Assembly (NCBI GenBank): GCA_050084985.1
Contig: JBITNC010000001.1
Location: 201,066,001 to 201,130,000 of the forward strand
Reading direction: 5' to 3'
Origin: Nageia nagi
Taxonomy: Eukaryota > Pinophyta
Length of the DNA: 64,000 nucleotides
Made by a program: the position numbers and the translations under genes. The stretch's first letter is position 1, and each line of letters begins with the position of its first letter. The notes beneath the pieces were generated by a model. It was not told where the DNA came from, ran no database searches, and was given only the letters and a program-made list of their open reading frames with translations. Positions 1 through 13,201 of this stretch are shown here, one piece after another.

Positions 1-2761
1 ATAATCAAGAATGTGCTTTCAAGATTTTTCATATAGATATAGACATACATGCTATGTACTAGCCTACTACAAGTTGTTCGTTCGTCCCATACATCAGTTG
101 GTCTTAGTGGACGTTAATATAATAAACTTTTACCTTTACTACAAGAGATTCTTACAAAGGAGCTTGCACTCATAATTGTTAATACACTTTTTTCAATTAA
201 AGCACTAGATTATTCAATAGAAACTTTTGCATGTTACATTTTACATAAACTAAGTCTTTTGTAGGTTATTTCTCCAAATGAATGCCCATGAAAAACATGT
301 TACATCTTGCTCAATATGCATAAATCAAGTCTTTATTTTTGTAATAAGCCACCCATTTTTTTCATTTGCAATACATGTCTTTCTTAGGTTATTCATAATA
401 ACAAAATGGTTGAGAGAACAAAAGATTTTAATTTTCCTCACATGGTATATGTTGATCATGAAAAAAAAAACCATATGTCAATCATCATTAATACAATGCA
501 TAGAGCCTCTCTAGTGTTGAACAATGTCTTCCTTGGGTTGGAGACTAGCAATTAGCACACTTTAGCAGAATGCTAAAAGTTTCCCCTAGTTGCATCATAA
601 ACACAAACTCAAACTTTAGTATCAAAATAATGAAATCCTAAAGCCCACACACTATAAATGGTGATACAATGATATTTATGGTGATTCCTTACCTATGGTT
701 ATGGACTCATAGTAGTGAAATGGAAGGAGTTGTTGGTTCGAAGATGTAAAAATATTGAAACCTCCCTATTCCTACCAGCAATGGAAGGGTTCAATTAATA
801 CTCATGTTCTTCAGGAAATTGGAATCAAAAATGAAATTGCAAATTGCATGATGAGTTTCTTGATGACTCATCAATAACAATTAACAAGTTGCAACATGCA
901 ATTAATACAAATTTGATCCAGTAAATCTTGATGATTATTGATGGTACGTCAGTATTAGGTGGCGGTGGATATCTAATCAATGGTGACTGATAGGAGATGG
1001 ACTATATATATATATTATGTTTTACTATTTATTTTTAAAAAATTTAAACATCAAATTTATGGTTTTGAATTTTTTAAGAATGTTATGTATGATGGTTTAT
1101 AATCAAAATTTTTATAAAATAACCATAAAAAATGTTTAAAAAATAAAAAAAATGTTCAAATACCTATCAAATTCTAAGGTTGATGCCGGCTATTATTATT
1201 ATTATTAACTAGCAATCTAAATTTTATAAAATAATAAATAATAAAATGTTTGTAATAAATTAAAATTGATAAGAAGAAGTTGGGAAGTAAGAACATATGT
1301 ATTAGTGTTGCAAAAATTATTGTTGTACTGTGTACGATGATGTAAATCAATCAAATTAAAGTACTTGCTTCAACTATGTTTAAAAAAACATGGAGTAAGA
1401 AATATTATATTTAGTATTTGGACATATGAAAATCAAATTTTTTTTTGCATCTAAGAAGTCATAAATAAGAAGACTTAAAAATTTTGAAAATGAAATAAGG
1501 TATTGATAAATGGTATTTATCGTAGCATTTTTTTGTTTATGAACAATAATGTTTGAAGTTGTAATTTTTACATCATATGTACTTTTTTTAACATAATATT
1601 TCAAGTACTTTATGTAAATATGCATATGGTGGAATGGAAATTCTGATATATTTGCATTCTTTGTACGCATTGTCTTCTCATCATACTAATCATGAGTTTT
1701 AGTACTTGTAATAGTATGTATTTGTCATTAGTATTGGTATTATAAATAAGTGAAATGTAATCATGGAAAGAGATGTAATGTGGAATGAATATGTTGTTAC
1801 TATCTATTGATGTAACTCTCGAATGGTTCTCTTTTGTATTTGATTATTTACCATAATTTTTTTCTTTATCTTTGTATTTTGCAAATGCTACATAAGTCTT
1901 CAAAAACTTCATTTTTGCAAAGGTTGTCAATTGTTTCATTATAATAGTTAATTATTTTTTCAGTATCTGATTTTTTCATGTGTGATTCTGCAAAATGCAT
2001 CCAAGCATGGGAAACTGTAAACTTCTTAATGTTATCCATTTGTATATACCTGCAATGTAGATTTTACTATATAAAGTATTTGCTTTAGTTGAACATTTTT
2101 ATATTCAATAGAAACAAATTTAGAACTAACTATTTTTTTTTTTTTTTGCAATTATAAAAATAGAAATACAATGCAAAAGCAAATTTCAGCCTGTTACCAT
2201 GATTAAAAAAAAATGTAACTGCTAAAATTCATAATTAAATGTGAAACTAAAGAGTTTGAGACAAATATGATAACATTATGAAAATTGCAACAATATATAA
2301 GCTTCTACCAAAAATTACAGTAATATTTATAAATAATAAATAGAAACTTGGTACTTTTTTATTAACATGCTTTGTGTTGTGAATATATGTATAAGTAGTT
2401 GAATATATACATATATGTACATGCAATTTTATATTCAAGTATGGGTTACATTATTTATATGTATAAGTAGTTGAAGAAGCATGTCTTTGTACATAATGTG
2501 GGGGTGACATTTATGTTCACTTTTCTATTTGTTCTTTTATCTTGAAGATTGTGATGCTTCCATTACCTATTGTGTGATATTTTGTAACTACTAGTATTAT
2601 CTTTGTTGCATTTATCGTTGATGAGCGTTTACGGTATTCCATATCATTGTGTGCATGATGTTGATATGGTCACAAGTGAGTCTTTATAATATGTTGGTTG
2701 ATATCATCCAATGTTACCTTACCATCCATAGCTTAGGGTTTAATAAAACTAAAAGAGCAAA
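1..2761. other. AT-rich intergenic DNA, nothing recognised
   Basis: I see no gene, RNA gene or transposon end here. The open frames are short, low-complexity and rich in Phe, Ile and Asn, as expected by chance in DNA this AT-rich. Short runs of ATT and TA are present near 1000-1200. An old, unrecognisable transposon origin is possible. Confidence 0.6.
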
Positions 2762-3453
2762 TGTAGAAGTCTAAAAATGAATTATTATTTATTTAGTAAA
2801 TCATTTATTTTAGACTTTTTTAATAATTAAAAGTAATATTACATATGTCAAGATAAATTTGATATTACAATGTAATTTCATATGTTATATTAAATGCAAT
2901 ATTGTTTACGATGATTTATATTTTAAAAGTATCTTGAATACAATACAAATTATATTATTGCTATAAGTCAGCTTTCACTCCTTCCTATATCTTTATAGGT
3001 TATAAATAGAGGAGTTGGAGGTTAAAGTCCATATCAAATCTCTCTGATAGGTGGTTGTCCCATGCATCATACTTTCAGTGTCTTTATAAGCCACCTATTT
3101 AAGGATCTATTATGCTTTAAGCTTATATTATATGCTATATTTTACACACAACTTGATTTTGTAGGTTTTAGAGTGTCTATGTCTTAGAGCTCGCACACTA
3201 CCTACATCATGATTCCTTACGATCTAGAGTAATAAACAAAGAGATGATGAGTATTGGTTTACGTGTTTCATCATCATTATCAAGTACATCTCTAATTTGA
3301 TCCAGTCCTCCATGTTTTATTAACATTATTTGAGGATTATCTTATCATAACTAGGTGCACATTTTTCATTTATTTTTTATATATTTGAATAAGTATCATC
3401 TTATGTACATGTACTTTTTGTTTATATTATTATTTGCATAATTTTAAGGTTAT
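2762..3453 (+). mobile_element. LTR (plus orientation), TGTAGA family
   Basis: It begins TGTAGAAGTCTAAAAATG directly after a purine-rich stretch (AAAAGAGCAAA) that resembles a polypurine tract. It matches the LTR at 30947-31663 through long stretches, for example the TGATATTACAAT block and the segment ending in AAGTATCTTGAATACAA. The right border is approximate, set where similarity to the 31 kb copy stops. No coding region of the same element is attached, so this is a solo LTR or the 3' end of a truncated element. Confidence 0.6.
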
Positions 3454-3879
3454 AGAAAACCATTGAAGTTATTGAGGCTGATGCTAGATGTTGTTAAGTA
3501 TGTTTTGCTGAGGTGGATTGGATTACAAGGTAAGTCAATATTGATATCTCTTTAATATTACATTAGAAAAAGAGTAAGAAGAATAGAATGGGCAAGGTAG
3601 TTACTTTTTTATGAAGTTTGTTGTGTAAGTATATATTGTGATTCAATTTTAGATGCATTTAGTTGTGGTAAGCAAAAGTTTGAATTTACAATAAGATTTA
3701 GTAATATACTTAAGAAAAATAGTTTTAAATTTCATGCATGGTAAGTTATCATTTGTTATCATTGTAGTTTATAAATTATGTAAATATGAGATATGAACAC
3801 AAAATAAGTCCACAAAGATGACACTTATTTAAATATATTGATAAAAAATGAAAAGTGTGCACATGATTATAGGGCAATC
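3454..3879. other. spacer between inverted LTR copies
   Basis: About 0.4 kb separates the plus-strand LTR from its inverted partner. No coding sequence or motif is recognised. Confidence 0.4.
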
Positions 3880-4428
3880 CTCAAGGTATTGTAAGGGAAT
3901 ATAAAGGACTGGATAAGATAAGAGATGAGCTTGATGGTGATAATGAATCTTGCAAACTAATGATCATCACCTCTTTTATCTATAGCTTTAGATCATAAGA
4001 GCGTATATTATCAACAACATGTAAGCTCTACGGTATCGACATCATAATACCCTATAGAATTAGATCATGTGCAAAAGAATAACATGTAAGAGAGCTTAGA
4101 GAATAACAAATCCTCGAATAGGTGGTGTTAAGAGATACCATAAATTTGATGTATAGGACAACCACCTATCAAAGAGATTCAATAGAAATGTCAACCTCTA
4201 ACTCCCATATTTATAACCTGTAAGAAAATAGAAAGAAATGAAAGCTGACTCATAGAAATAATATAATCTTGGTTGTATACAAGATACTTTAGAATATAAA
4301 CCATGATAAATGATATTGCATTTAATATAACACATTGCATTACATTGTAATATCAACTTTATCTTGATATATGTAATATTACTTTTAATATTTAGAGAAA
4401 TCTAAAATATAATTTATTAAATAAATAA
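3880..4428 (-). mobile_element. inverted partial LTR, TGTAGA family
   Basis: Read on the minus strand, this repeats the 2762 LTR: the block around GATAGGTGGTTGTCC at 4142-4160 and the block ending near 4428 both match in reverse. The first roughly 15 bases of the LTR are missing or replaced. Together with 2762-3453 it makes a large imperfect inverted repeat with a spacer of about 0.4 kb, capable of forming a long hairpin if transcribed. Confidence 0.6.
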
Positions 4429-5518
4429 TGTAGTGACCCTCCCATAAGACTATTTTATGCATTTGGAACAATGTTATGATAAGAATGTTTGTGTTTGAGA
4501 TATGTTTATGAGATCATTTGTTTATAAATTTTTACATTATTATGAATGATTATTTCATATATTATTATAAATATGATATTGCTTGAAATTGATGTGTTTA
4601 CAAGAATATGTACCCAAGTCAATGGATCCCTTTATTGGATGTAAATTGGACATGATGATGATGCCTTAGCCCATAAGGGAAGTATGAATGTATTTAGACA
4701 TTTTATTGTGTTATGTGATTGAGAGCTAAAATATTATCTTTTTGGCAAGAGAGCTTCATTTTTCCCCTGTGTTGCATGGTTGTGTATGTGTTTTGCTTAC
4801 CTTTGATTAATTACTTTGGTCTACAAAATAAAAATAAATAGGTTATACCAAAAAAATGCATATTAAATTGGTTGCATTAATATCTAGATATTTAAATAAC
4901 TATATAGAATAAATGGTATAATGGTATTAATATTTTAGAAATATATAATATTTTTAAATATTAAACTATCTAAAATGTATGTTGTATTTTATTTATTTTA
5001 AAATTAGTTTTTTTTATAACTACAATACTAAACCTAAAGTTAATTAGTTATTCTAGTTTTTCTCTCAGGAGTTTTTAGAAGAGATTTTGCAACTGCAACC
5101 CTATTAGTTTTTCTACAATTGCAAAAAAATATTTTTACACTGCATGGTGTGGATTTTTGGAATGCTTAGAGCTTGCATATTGCTAGATTTTGGATTGAGC
5201 TTGCATTGTTGGGAGAGATAACTACAGAAGGAAATTGCTTGCAAATTTCAAGTTTTCTCTATGCATGCTAGTTTTATTTATTTTCTAAAAGAAAATTTGA
5301 ATGTTAAAAAAATATTAGAATAGAATTGGTTTTGGGTATTTATGCTTTTCATAAATAGTTCACCCTTTTCAAATTTGAATGCATATTGATTTTATGGATA
5401 TCTTTAAAATAGAAAAACTAGAATATAAACATCAATTTGCATTCTAGATTTTGTTAATATTAGTTGCATTTAAATTTCTAGATGTATTTAAATTTTGGTA
5501 AAATATTTGGGTTGAACT
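4429..5518. other. AT-rich intergenic DNA, nothing recognised
   Basis: No gene or element end is seen. The last bases (GAACT before 5519) are the left flank of the copia element. Confidence 0.5.
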
Positions 5519-5975
5519 TAAAGAAATTAACCCTTTTTTAATTAACTTCTGATCTACTAAGATCATAAGAAGGTACTTTCAACACCAATGATATAGCATA
5601 ATAACTTAAGCCAATCTCACAAATAACATAAGATATAAAGTGGTTCCTCCTTCCTTAGGAGTACGTCCACTAACTAAGATCTTCTTATTCTCAATGATAT
5701 CTCTTACAAAATCTCTCCTCTCTCTCTCAAACTTTAAACCTATCGCAAAGCTTGCATTACAATTATGTAAACTGAGAGGGGAGGGTTCTTCTCTTTTTAT
5801 AAGAAGAAACTTACTATATATTTAATCCTTTTTCTATTTTTAACCTCATACCTATTTTTAATCCTTCTCTTATTTTATTTTTTTAATACTTGAAGGTATC
5901 AAAAGATACTTTAAGTATCAAGTAAATTTACATTAAAGAGAAACATTACACAATATTACATTACAAATTTTAACA
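5519..5975 (-). repeat. 3' LTR of the 5.5-13.7 kb copia element
   Basis: It aligns along its full length with 13202-13656. On the minus strand it starts TGTTAAAATTTG; its outer end has CA mutated to TA. Plus-strand landmarks are a CTCTC-rich run near 5718-5732 and a GAGAGGGGAGGG block near 5776. Confidence 0.88.
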
Positions 5976-6987
5976 CTCCCCTTTAATGTAATATTGGGAT
6001 AGAGCATAGAGAAGAGAAGAAAGATAGAGTAAGAGAGAGTTCTCCTCTAAAGGGATACAAGTGGAGGTAAGAACTTTTAGATCATTGAGAAATAAGCAAG
6101 ATCTTAGTTTGAGACTCATTACAATACCATTTAAAAAAATAATTTACAATACAATCATTAATCATAATTGGTTTCATTGTAAGTGTAGTTGATCAACACT
6201 GAGTTGACATGTGAGCTTCCATGAGCCTGCCCACCCAAAGTAAGTAACCTGCATTCTCAAGATGAAACCTACAAGCTATAAATAACTCATAAATAAGATT
6301 AGTTAGATGCATCATATAACATTCATATCAATCATAAGATAAATGAACTAAGTAATACCATCCATAAACTAATCAATGATGTACTATAAGTCATCATAAA
6401 GATGTCAAGATAATACTTATAATCATATGTTTTATACAAAAACATGTGTTAATCAACAACAAAGAGCATATACATATATAACAAACTCACCTATGGATAA
6501 CTAGATAGTGCCAACAAACACATAGTGATAATAAAATAAAATATACCATGAATTCTTCACACAAAGTGAACTAACTATGAAGGTATATATTTAGATCAAT
6601 ACTATACAACAAAAATAGCCTCCTAAGAATGAATTTATCATTACAGATATGAATTCAACACATGAATTTAGACTTCACTCCCCCTTGAGGATAACTTCAC
6701 TACCATAAAAAACTTTTGAAGTGTGCACAATAAAGTTTCTAAAGTAGTTAGTGAATAAATCAAGAGTCAAAGTTAGATGAACAAAGCTACAATTGTTTCA
6801 TCAAGAATTTTTTTCATGATATGATGTGCTTGAATTTGTGATACATTATAAGTCATCACTAAAATGCCAAGCCTATACTTATAATCATCAAATAAAGAAA
6901 TGTATAAATAAAATATACAAACCAAAAAAGTTCAACAACTTTATTAAGAAGGAAGAAATTATAATGGATTCAATAATAATTCAACAT

Positions 6988-7284
6988 TTACTTTTTTTTT
7001 AAGAGAAACTTCACCAACCCAATAGACTCTTCAAGTTTATAGAACTGAGCTTCAAAAAGGGGCTTGGTGAATAAATTAGTAGAGTTTAAGAATGATGGAC
7101 AATACTGTAAGTGTAGAAGACCATCCATAACCTTCTCTTTGATGAAATAGGTTTGAATTTCTACATATTTTATGTTCTGATGGAAAATAGGATTCTTTTT
7201 CAAAATAATAACTGATTGATTATCTAAAAATATTTGATATGGATGAACTTGCTCATACCTTATTTCTTTTAAAATATACCTCAA
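6988..7284 (-). pseudogene. copia RNase H, C-terminal part
   Basis: The 98-residue frame carries the end of the copia RNase H domain: the DNQSVI stretch holding a catalytic aspartate, a FHQNIKYVEI stretch that corresponds to the family HxRxKHID motif, and NLFTKPL near the end (usual form DxFTKPL). The first part of RNase H lies upstream in other frames. The domain degrades the RNA strand of the cDNA hybrid in the virus-like particle. It is broken by frameshifts and cannot be functional alone. Confidence 0.82.
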
Positions 7285-7536
7285 CCAAATGACTTTTTGG
7301 ATTGTAACTAATATTACATGATATTCAACCTTAGTGGTGGAGAGAGAAGTAGTAGGCTACTTCTTAAAAGCTCAAGAGATAGCATTTAAACTAATGTTAA
7401 ACACATAAGCAAAAATTGATTTTCTATCATCTTTATCTCCTCCATAGTTAGAATCAAAGAATCTTAAGAGAACAAATGAGTGTAACTTATCATACTTGAG
7501 AGCAAGATCCTTAATAATTGTAACATATCTTAAAAT

Positions 7537-8596
7537 TTACTTAACAGCATTGAAGTGCTTAACATATGACTTTTTCATAAAATAAGCCATCAAATTCATG
7601 ATAAAGGTAGTATCTGGCCTAGAGATAGTCAAATAAAGAAGACTACCAATTAGGTTCCTATAAGTCATAGCATCTACCAATTGAGAGTTGAAATTAAGAG
7701 ATAAAGTGATTCCATGAGAGATTAGGATTGCAATAGATTTGTATTCCTCCATTTCAATTTTTTATAAGATATTTGATACATACTTAGATTGACTAAGGTA
7801 AATACAATCTTTGTATTAGTATACTTGCATACCAAGGTAGTATTCTTTAAATTTGGATATGCAATATTGTATGAGGACTATATTATTTTTTATAATCAAT
7901 AAATCATCCATAGAAAGAAGAATAAGGATCAAGTCTTTTCCTTGGTTGAGCACATAAATATCTATGTCAAAGAATCATTTAGAAAACCTAATATCATCAA
8001 AGTATCTTAAAATCATTTATACTAGGTCCTAGGCGCTTGCTTAAGTTCATACAAAGACTTCTTTAATTTGCATACAAAAAATTATTTACCTTCTACAATA
8101 AACCCTTTTAGTTGGTTCATATAGATTTTCACATTTAAGTCACCATTGAGAAAAGCACTCTTGACATAAAATTGTAAAACTTTTCATCCTTGAACTGTTG
8201 AAAGAGCAAGGATTTCTCTGATAGTAGGCATTTTTACCATTGAAGCAAAGTTTTCTTCATAATCAACTCCATGAAATCCTTAGCTATAAACCTTGCTTTG
8301 TATTTCTCAATCTCTTCAATTGAATTATATTTGACCTTGTAAATTCTTTTATTACTAATCATATTATGTTCATTAAGATAAAGAATCAAATCTTAAGTTT
8401 AATCATTCATTAAAGTCTCATACTCCACATTCATTGCATGCATCCAACACTCATGCTTTGAAGTTTCTTTGTAAGATGATGGTTGATTCTTACTATCAAT
8501 TTTAGTAAATAAGAATTTATTAATGGTTATACTCCTTGTTATCCTTTGTATTGGAGAGTTTTGTTCTTTAGGTGATAAATCCACATTAGCATCCAA
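7537..8596 (-). pseudogene. copia reverse transcriptase, decayed
   Basis: Pieces of RT occur in order on the minus strand. The domain start lies at 8399-8596 (PSSYKETSKHECW, matching the family PSSYxEA...W start). The catalytic box near 7886-7900 reads SMDDLLI, with the usual YV replaced by SM. The end lies at 7537-7752 (YRNLIGSLLYLTISRPD, close to the conserved YRSLVGSLxYLTxTRPD). Several stops and frame changes lie between them. RT makes element cDNA from its RNA. This copy is inactive. Confidence 0.8.
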
Positions 8597-8737
8597 CTAG
8601 TTAAGTGCAATAGAAGAATCATCACCCTCATCAAGGTTCTCATAAGAAGTAGACTCTTCAGATAATTCATTAAACTTTACATCTTTTGACATAAAAATTA
8701 CATAGGAGGAAGGTTGGTATAGCCTATAACCTCTATG

Positions 8738-9328
8738 TTAATTATCATAGCTGATAAAGATACTCTTTTTGGATCTTTTATCTAGCTTTTTCTTTTTCTT
8801 AAGAAAAATAAAAGCATAAGCATCATAATCAAAGACTCTAAAATAAGAGATGTTAGGTTTATTTCTTTTCCATGCCTCATATGGAGTTTTACCTTCAACT
8901 ACTTTCATAAGATACCTATTTAAGATATAGATCATAGTATTTACGACTTCACCCCATAAGAAGCTAAGAAGATCTTCTAATATACATCTTACCATTTTCT
9001 GAATGGTTTTATTATTCCTTTTAGCTACACCATTCTACTAATGATTATAAAGGATAGTAAATTGCCTATTGATTCTATACTTGGTACAAAAATTATTGAA
9101 TTCATTGCTATTATACTAATCTCCATTATCAAATCTCAACATCTTGATTTTGAATCTAGATTGATTTTCTACTAAGGCTTTGAAATCTTTGAATCTATTA
9201 AAAGTTTGATATTTATTCTTTAGAAGATTACCAAATGTCATCCTACTAAATTCATCAATAAAGGTCAAGACATAACATGCTCCTCCAAATGATTTAGTTG
9301 GAAATGGATCCATCAAATCTATATGCAT
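8738..9328 (-). pseudogene. copia integrase, decayed
   Basis: The 9116-9328 frame holds the integrase core start (MHIDLMDPF, with the first catalytic Asp, then FIDEFSR) and ends at the second Asp (LRFDNGD). The stretch 8738-8995 has the distal core and C-terminal part (VNTMIYILNRYL, then GKTPYEAWKRNKP). Stops and frameshifts lie between, around the third catalytic residue. Integrase inserts the cDNA into the chromosome. The position upstream of RT is what assigns the element to Ty1/copia. Confidence 0.85.
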
Positions 9329-9885
9329 AAGCTAAAGAGGTTGAGTTTCTCTAGTTACCTTATCTTTTAAAAAATTTTATCGATTTATTTTACTTAGAAT
9401 GCATTTTTCACAAAGATCAATTATAGATGATATTGTAGGCAAACCTTCCATAAGTTCATGATCTTTTATGAATTGAATGTTCTTATGGTTTAGGTGGCCT
9501 AATCAATGATGCCAAAGATTATTTCTAGAATAAACATTAGTTGTAAGACACATCTTTATTGGAGATTGATCCATAATGTGAAGTTCATCTTTCACTGAAC
9601 CTTTCACTAAAGTGATAATAACCTTTTTCATGCACCAAGAGTGTGAGTTAAACTCAAAGGGGAAACCTTTCCTTGTAACCTAAATTATGAAAAGAGATTT
9701 ATAGTGAGTTTAGGTACATAAAGCATATTCTCAAAAATATTTTTTTGTATCAACACACTCCTAATACTTTAAACTTCAAGGATTGAACTATCACCTATTG
9801 TAATTGCATCTTTTCTATACTTATGAAAGTTTTTAAACTTATTTTTTTCAAAACACATGTGATTAGTGCATCCAAAATTAATAAT

Positions 9886-10818
9886 TCAATTATTTGATAA
9901 AGTATGATACTTAGAGTAAAAGGTAGCAACATAAGCAAAATTCTTATTCTTATTAGATTTGTTTGGTTTTCTAGATCCTTTTTCACCTTGATATTTCTTT
10001 TTTTTTAAGTTATTAGCTACCTTATGACCATAGATATCGTAAAAATTATAATTTTTATCAAATTTGATTTTAATTTTCTTTAACTTATCATTATCATAAT
10101 TCTTCTTGTTTTCACTTTTCTTGAAGTCCTTATTAGAAGCATTAGAACCCTTCTTTTGGTTATGACTCTTCTTTTTGATGTGAGGCTTCATTGGATCAAG
10201 TGCCATAAAAGGTTCCTTAGGAGTGGTGATAAACACTTTATTGTTAAGTGTTTTCTCATGCTTTAAGAGAAGCTTTAATAGATTTTTCAAGAAAAACACT
10301 TATTTTTCATCACCAAATCTAGTTTCAATAACAATTATAAATTGATTAAATTTAGTAGAGAGATTTTGAAGGATGATAAAAGTTAAAAACTCACCATTGA
10401 TCCAATTACAACCATATCCCACAAGTTGATTCCTAAGGTCAACAACCTTATTCATATATAATACCACATTTTTATTTTTCTCTTGACATGATTGAAGTAA
10501 CTTTTAAAGAATGGTGAACCTCTTAAAAAATTTTATGCTAAAGTAGATACTCTTTAGTTTATCTCAAACTTCTTTTGCAATGTTTGAAGAGGATATCATA
10601 AGAAGGATCTCATCTAAAATTGCATGAAAGATTATAGAACTTACCAAATCATTCTTAGTATTATAAGTTTCAATTTCCTTCTCCCTTGATGGAATAATTT
10701 GATTTTTAATGATAATTATCCAAATTTTTCATGCTTGAAGTTCTACTTTCATTCTAGGTTTCCAAATACCATAGTTGGAACCATCCAAGATATGCTTGGA
10801 TGCAAAAAAGTCTTCCAT
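9886..10818 (-). pseudogene. copia gag (capsid), decayed
   Basis: An ATG at 10818 opens a frame with LDGSNYGIWKPRMK, the typical N-terminal signature of plant copia gag, followed by stops. The distal part at 9886-10299 is Lys/Asn rich and contains a worn zinc knuckle (FYDIYGHKVANN), in which the cysteines expected from CX2CX4HX4C are lost while the histidine remains. Gag would form the particle and bind RNA. Confidence 0.72.
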
Positions 10819-12333
10819 TGCTACAAAATAATATGAAGAAGATAAATAATGTAAGCATATATGTTGAATTTAAAATAATAATCATATTAAAATATATTTG
10901 AACTAATCGACAAATCAAATGCTTAAATTGTTAATAAGAATAATAAACATACATCCAACATCTTCGTCATCATGGATAATCGAAGAGAGGAAAATGTTGA
11001 GACTTATTTTTTAATCTAAAATTAGGCCTTCACATAGATGCTCACAAGGATCCTAGGTCCTACCAAGCTAGTTCTCGTTGGGTAGTGATATACTCTCATA
11101 AGGAGAAAAACTAGCTATTTTTCAAGGTTGTGACATATGTTGGATCAATAAAATTAATTATTTTAATCAAGCTTTTTATTTTTCTTCTAAGTTATCAGAA
11201 TAATCCCTGAATAAATAGGCAAATATGTGGTATCACTACACACATATCTATCCACCTATATGGAATTAAATTTAGAACAACAAAGGACATAGGGGTAATT
11301 AAAATGTACAAAATTTTCACCACTTGGATCATCAAATTAAAAGGCTCTAGTTTGCCTTATCCTCATCTCATGACTCCCTAAATAAGTCGTGTTGGAAAAA
11401 AAATATGCAGATGTATTCATTTTAAGAAAAGTAATTTTCAATGTTTGCATACTTTGCATATAAAGTAAAAGTATAAAATAAATAAAATGCTTTGAAAATG
11501 AAATTACCTCCCACATCATCCATAAGTATGAACTAAAGAGTCCAATGAGTTTTATCACAACCCCTAATGGATCTTTTTATAAAAATTTACTAATTTTAAG
11601 TAACAAAAAATGAGCTTAAGAGTCTAATGGATTTTGTTACAACCCCTAATGGATTTCCATACAAAAGTTCATTATCCAAAAATTAAAGAATTCTCCCCCT
11701 TATTACTTAAAAAATGGACTTCAAATAATTCTTTGTTTGTAATTTAACATAACATTCATAAGCAAGTATTTAAGTGAACTTTTATCCATCTACGTGTATA
11801 AGGACTAAATAATAAATCATGCATTTAAAATTTTTATCCATTTAGCAACATGCATTAGGAAAAAAAATAATGCAAGAAAAAAATTATCTAAACACATGTG
11901 TGCATAGCAATAAACATGCATTAAGATAAAATAACATTAATTCATGCATACATTAATTAATCTATGCATACTTAAAATTATTTTATGCATAATTAATTAA
12001 CATTAATCTATGCATGCATAATTAATTCTCCACTTTTTATCATAAAGGCATGCTAAAACAATTATTTAAAATAACTTGCACTTAAGGTAAAAATAGCAAA
12101 TAAAGAAATACTAAGCTTTAAAAAATGCTTATATTAAAAAAAATTAGCCTAAAATTAAAAATACATCTTTCTAAAAAACTTTTAAATCCAACAAGATTCT
12201 TTTTTTTTTTTTTAAATAAAAATAGGAACTCCCTTTAAAAAAAAAAAAAAGACAACAAAAAAAATCTCTCCCTTCTTTTTTATTTTTTAAAATTTTGCCT
12301 CTTAAAAAAAGATAACTTAAAAAAAAAGAAACT

Positions 12334-12379
<46 letters not shown>

Positions 12380-13201
12380 ACATATATATATATATTAAAA
12401 AACTTTATTTAAATATTAAAAAATATTTTTTTAAAAAATTGATTTTTTTCAAAACAAAAAAATATAAAAAAAAAGGGGCACGTCCCCTTGGGTTGCACAC
12501 TCTCCCTTAGGAGCTGCGTGCCTCCTTGGGCTATCACACACCCCTCAGGGACTACGTGCCTCCCTTGGATGGTTGCACGCCCCCTTGGGCAATCGTACAT
12601 TTTTTCTTTTTTAAATAATAGATATAAAAAATAATAAAAAATGTTCTATATATATATATATAATTGTAAAAAAATAGTAATTTTTTTTAAGACCAATTTT
12701 ATAAAAAATTATCGACATTTTACAAGCTTAGCAGCATAGTAAAATTTTGCAATACTAACAATCTAGTAAAAAAAATTGCAAAAATTTTACCAAATTCTAT
12801 ACTAAGTAGAAATTTGCAATTTTAAGCTATAATAACTTATTATTGTTAAATTTAAGTAAATTTACCAAAAACTTGCATATTATTGCTACACATTAGGCAA
12901 TTTTACTTTAAAAATTACAACTTAACAAATAAAATAATGCATAGCAATAACATTAGATTAATCTAATATGTTAGTATAACAACTATGTATTATCTACTTT
13001 AATCAAACTTTGCTAAACTTATACTTGATAATCAAGGAACCAAAATGGTTAGTAATAAAGCAAAATTTGATAATAAACAAGGTAGGAGGGAGATTATACC
13101 TTCAAACTCTTTTACCTCAACAAAGTGGATGGAAAAAAAAAAAAAGAAATGATCTTCAAAGATGTTGAAGCGTAGACTTCAAGAAAAGCTTTGATACCAC
13201 T
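10819..13201 (-). other. 5' leader of the old copia element
   Basis: This is untranslated sequence between the primer site and gag. It includes a CA/GT dinucleotide run at about 12334-12378 (44 bp) and a GC-richer block at 12480-12598 with repeated CCCTTGGG and GTGCCTCC motifs. Homopolymer A and T runs are common. No coding sequence is recognised. The open frames over the CA run and the GC-rich block are composition artefacts. Confidence 0.6.
12334..12378. repeat. (CA)n microsatellite
   Basis: This is an uninterrupted run of about 22 CA dinucleotides, followed by a short TA run. It would be a likely length-variable marker. Confidence 0.95.

Noticed and set aside
278-514. A 78-codon open frame near the left edge
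   Set aside because: Hydrophobic, low-complexity translation of AT-rich DNA with no family resemblance and no splice or promoter context.
5640-5825. A short plus-strand protein gene
   Set aside because: It lies wholly inside an LTR, and the other LTR copy does not keep the frame intact.
12171-12600. Cys/Val-repeat frame and neighbouring short frames on the minus strand
   Set aside because: The first is a translation of the CA/GT microsatellite, and the second of the GC-rich short-repeat block in the copia leader.
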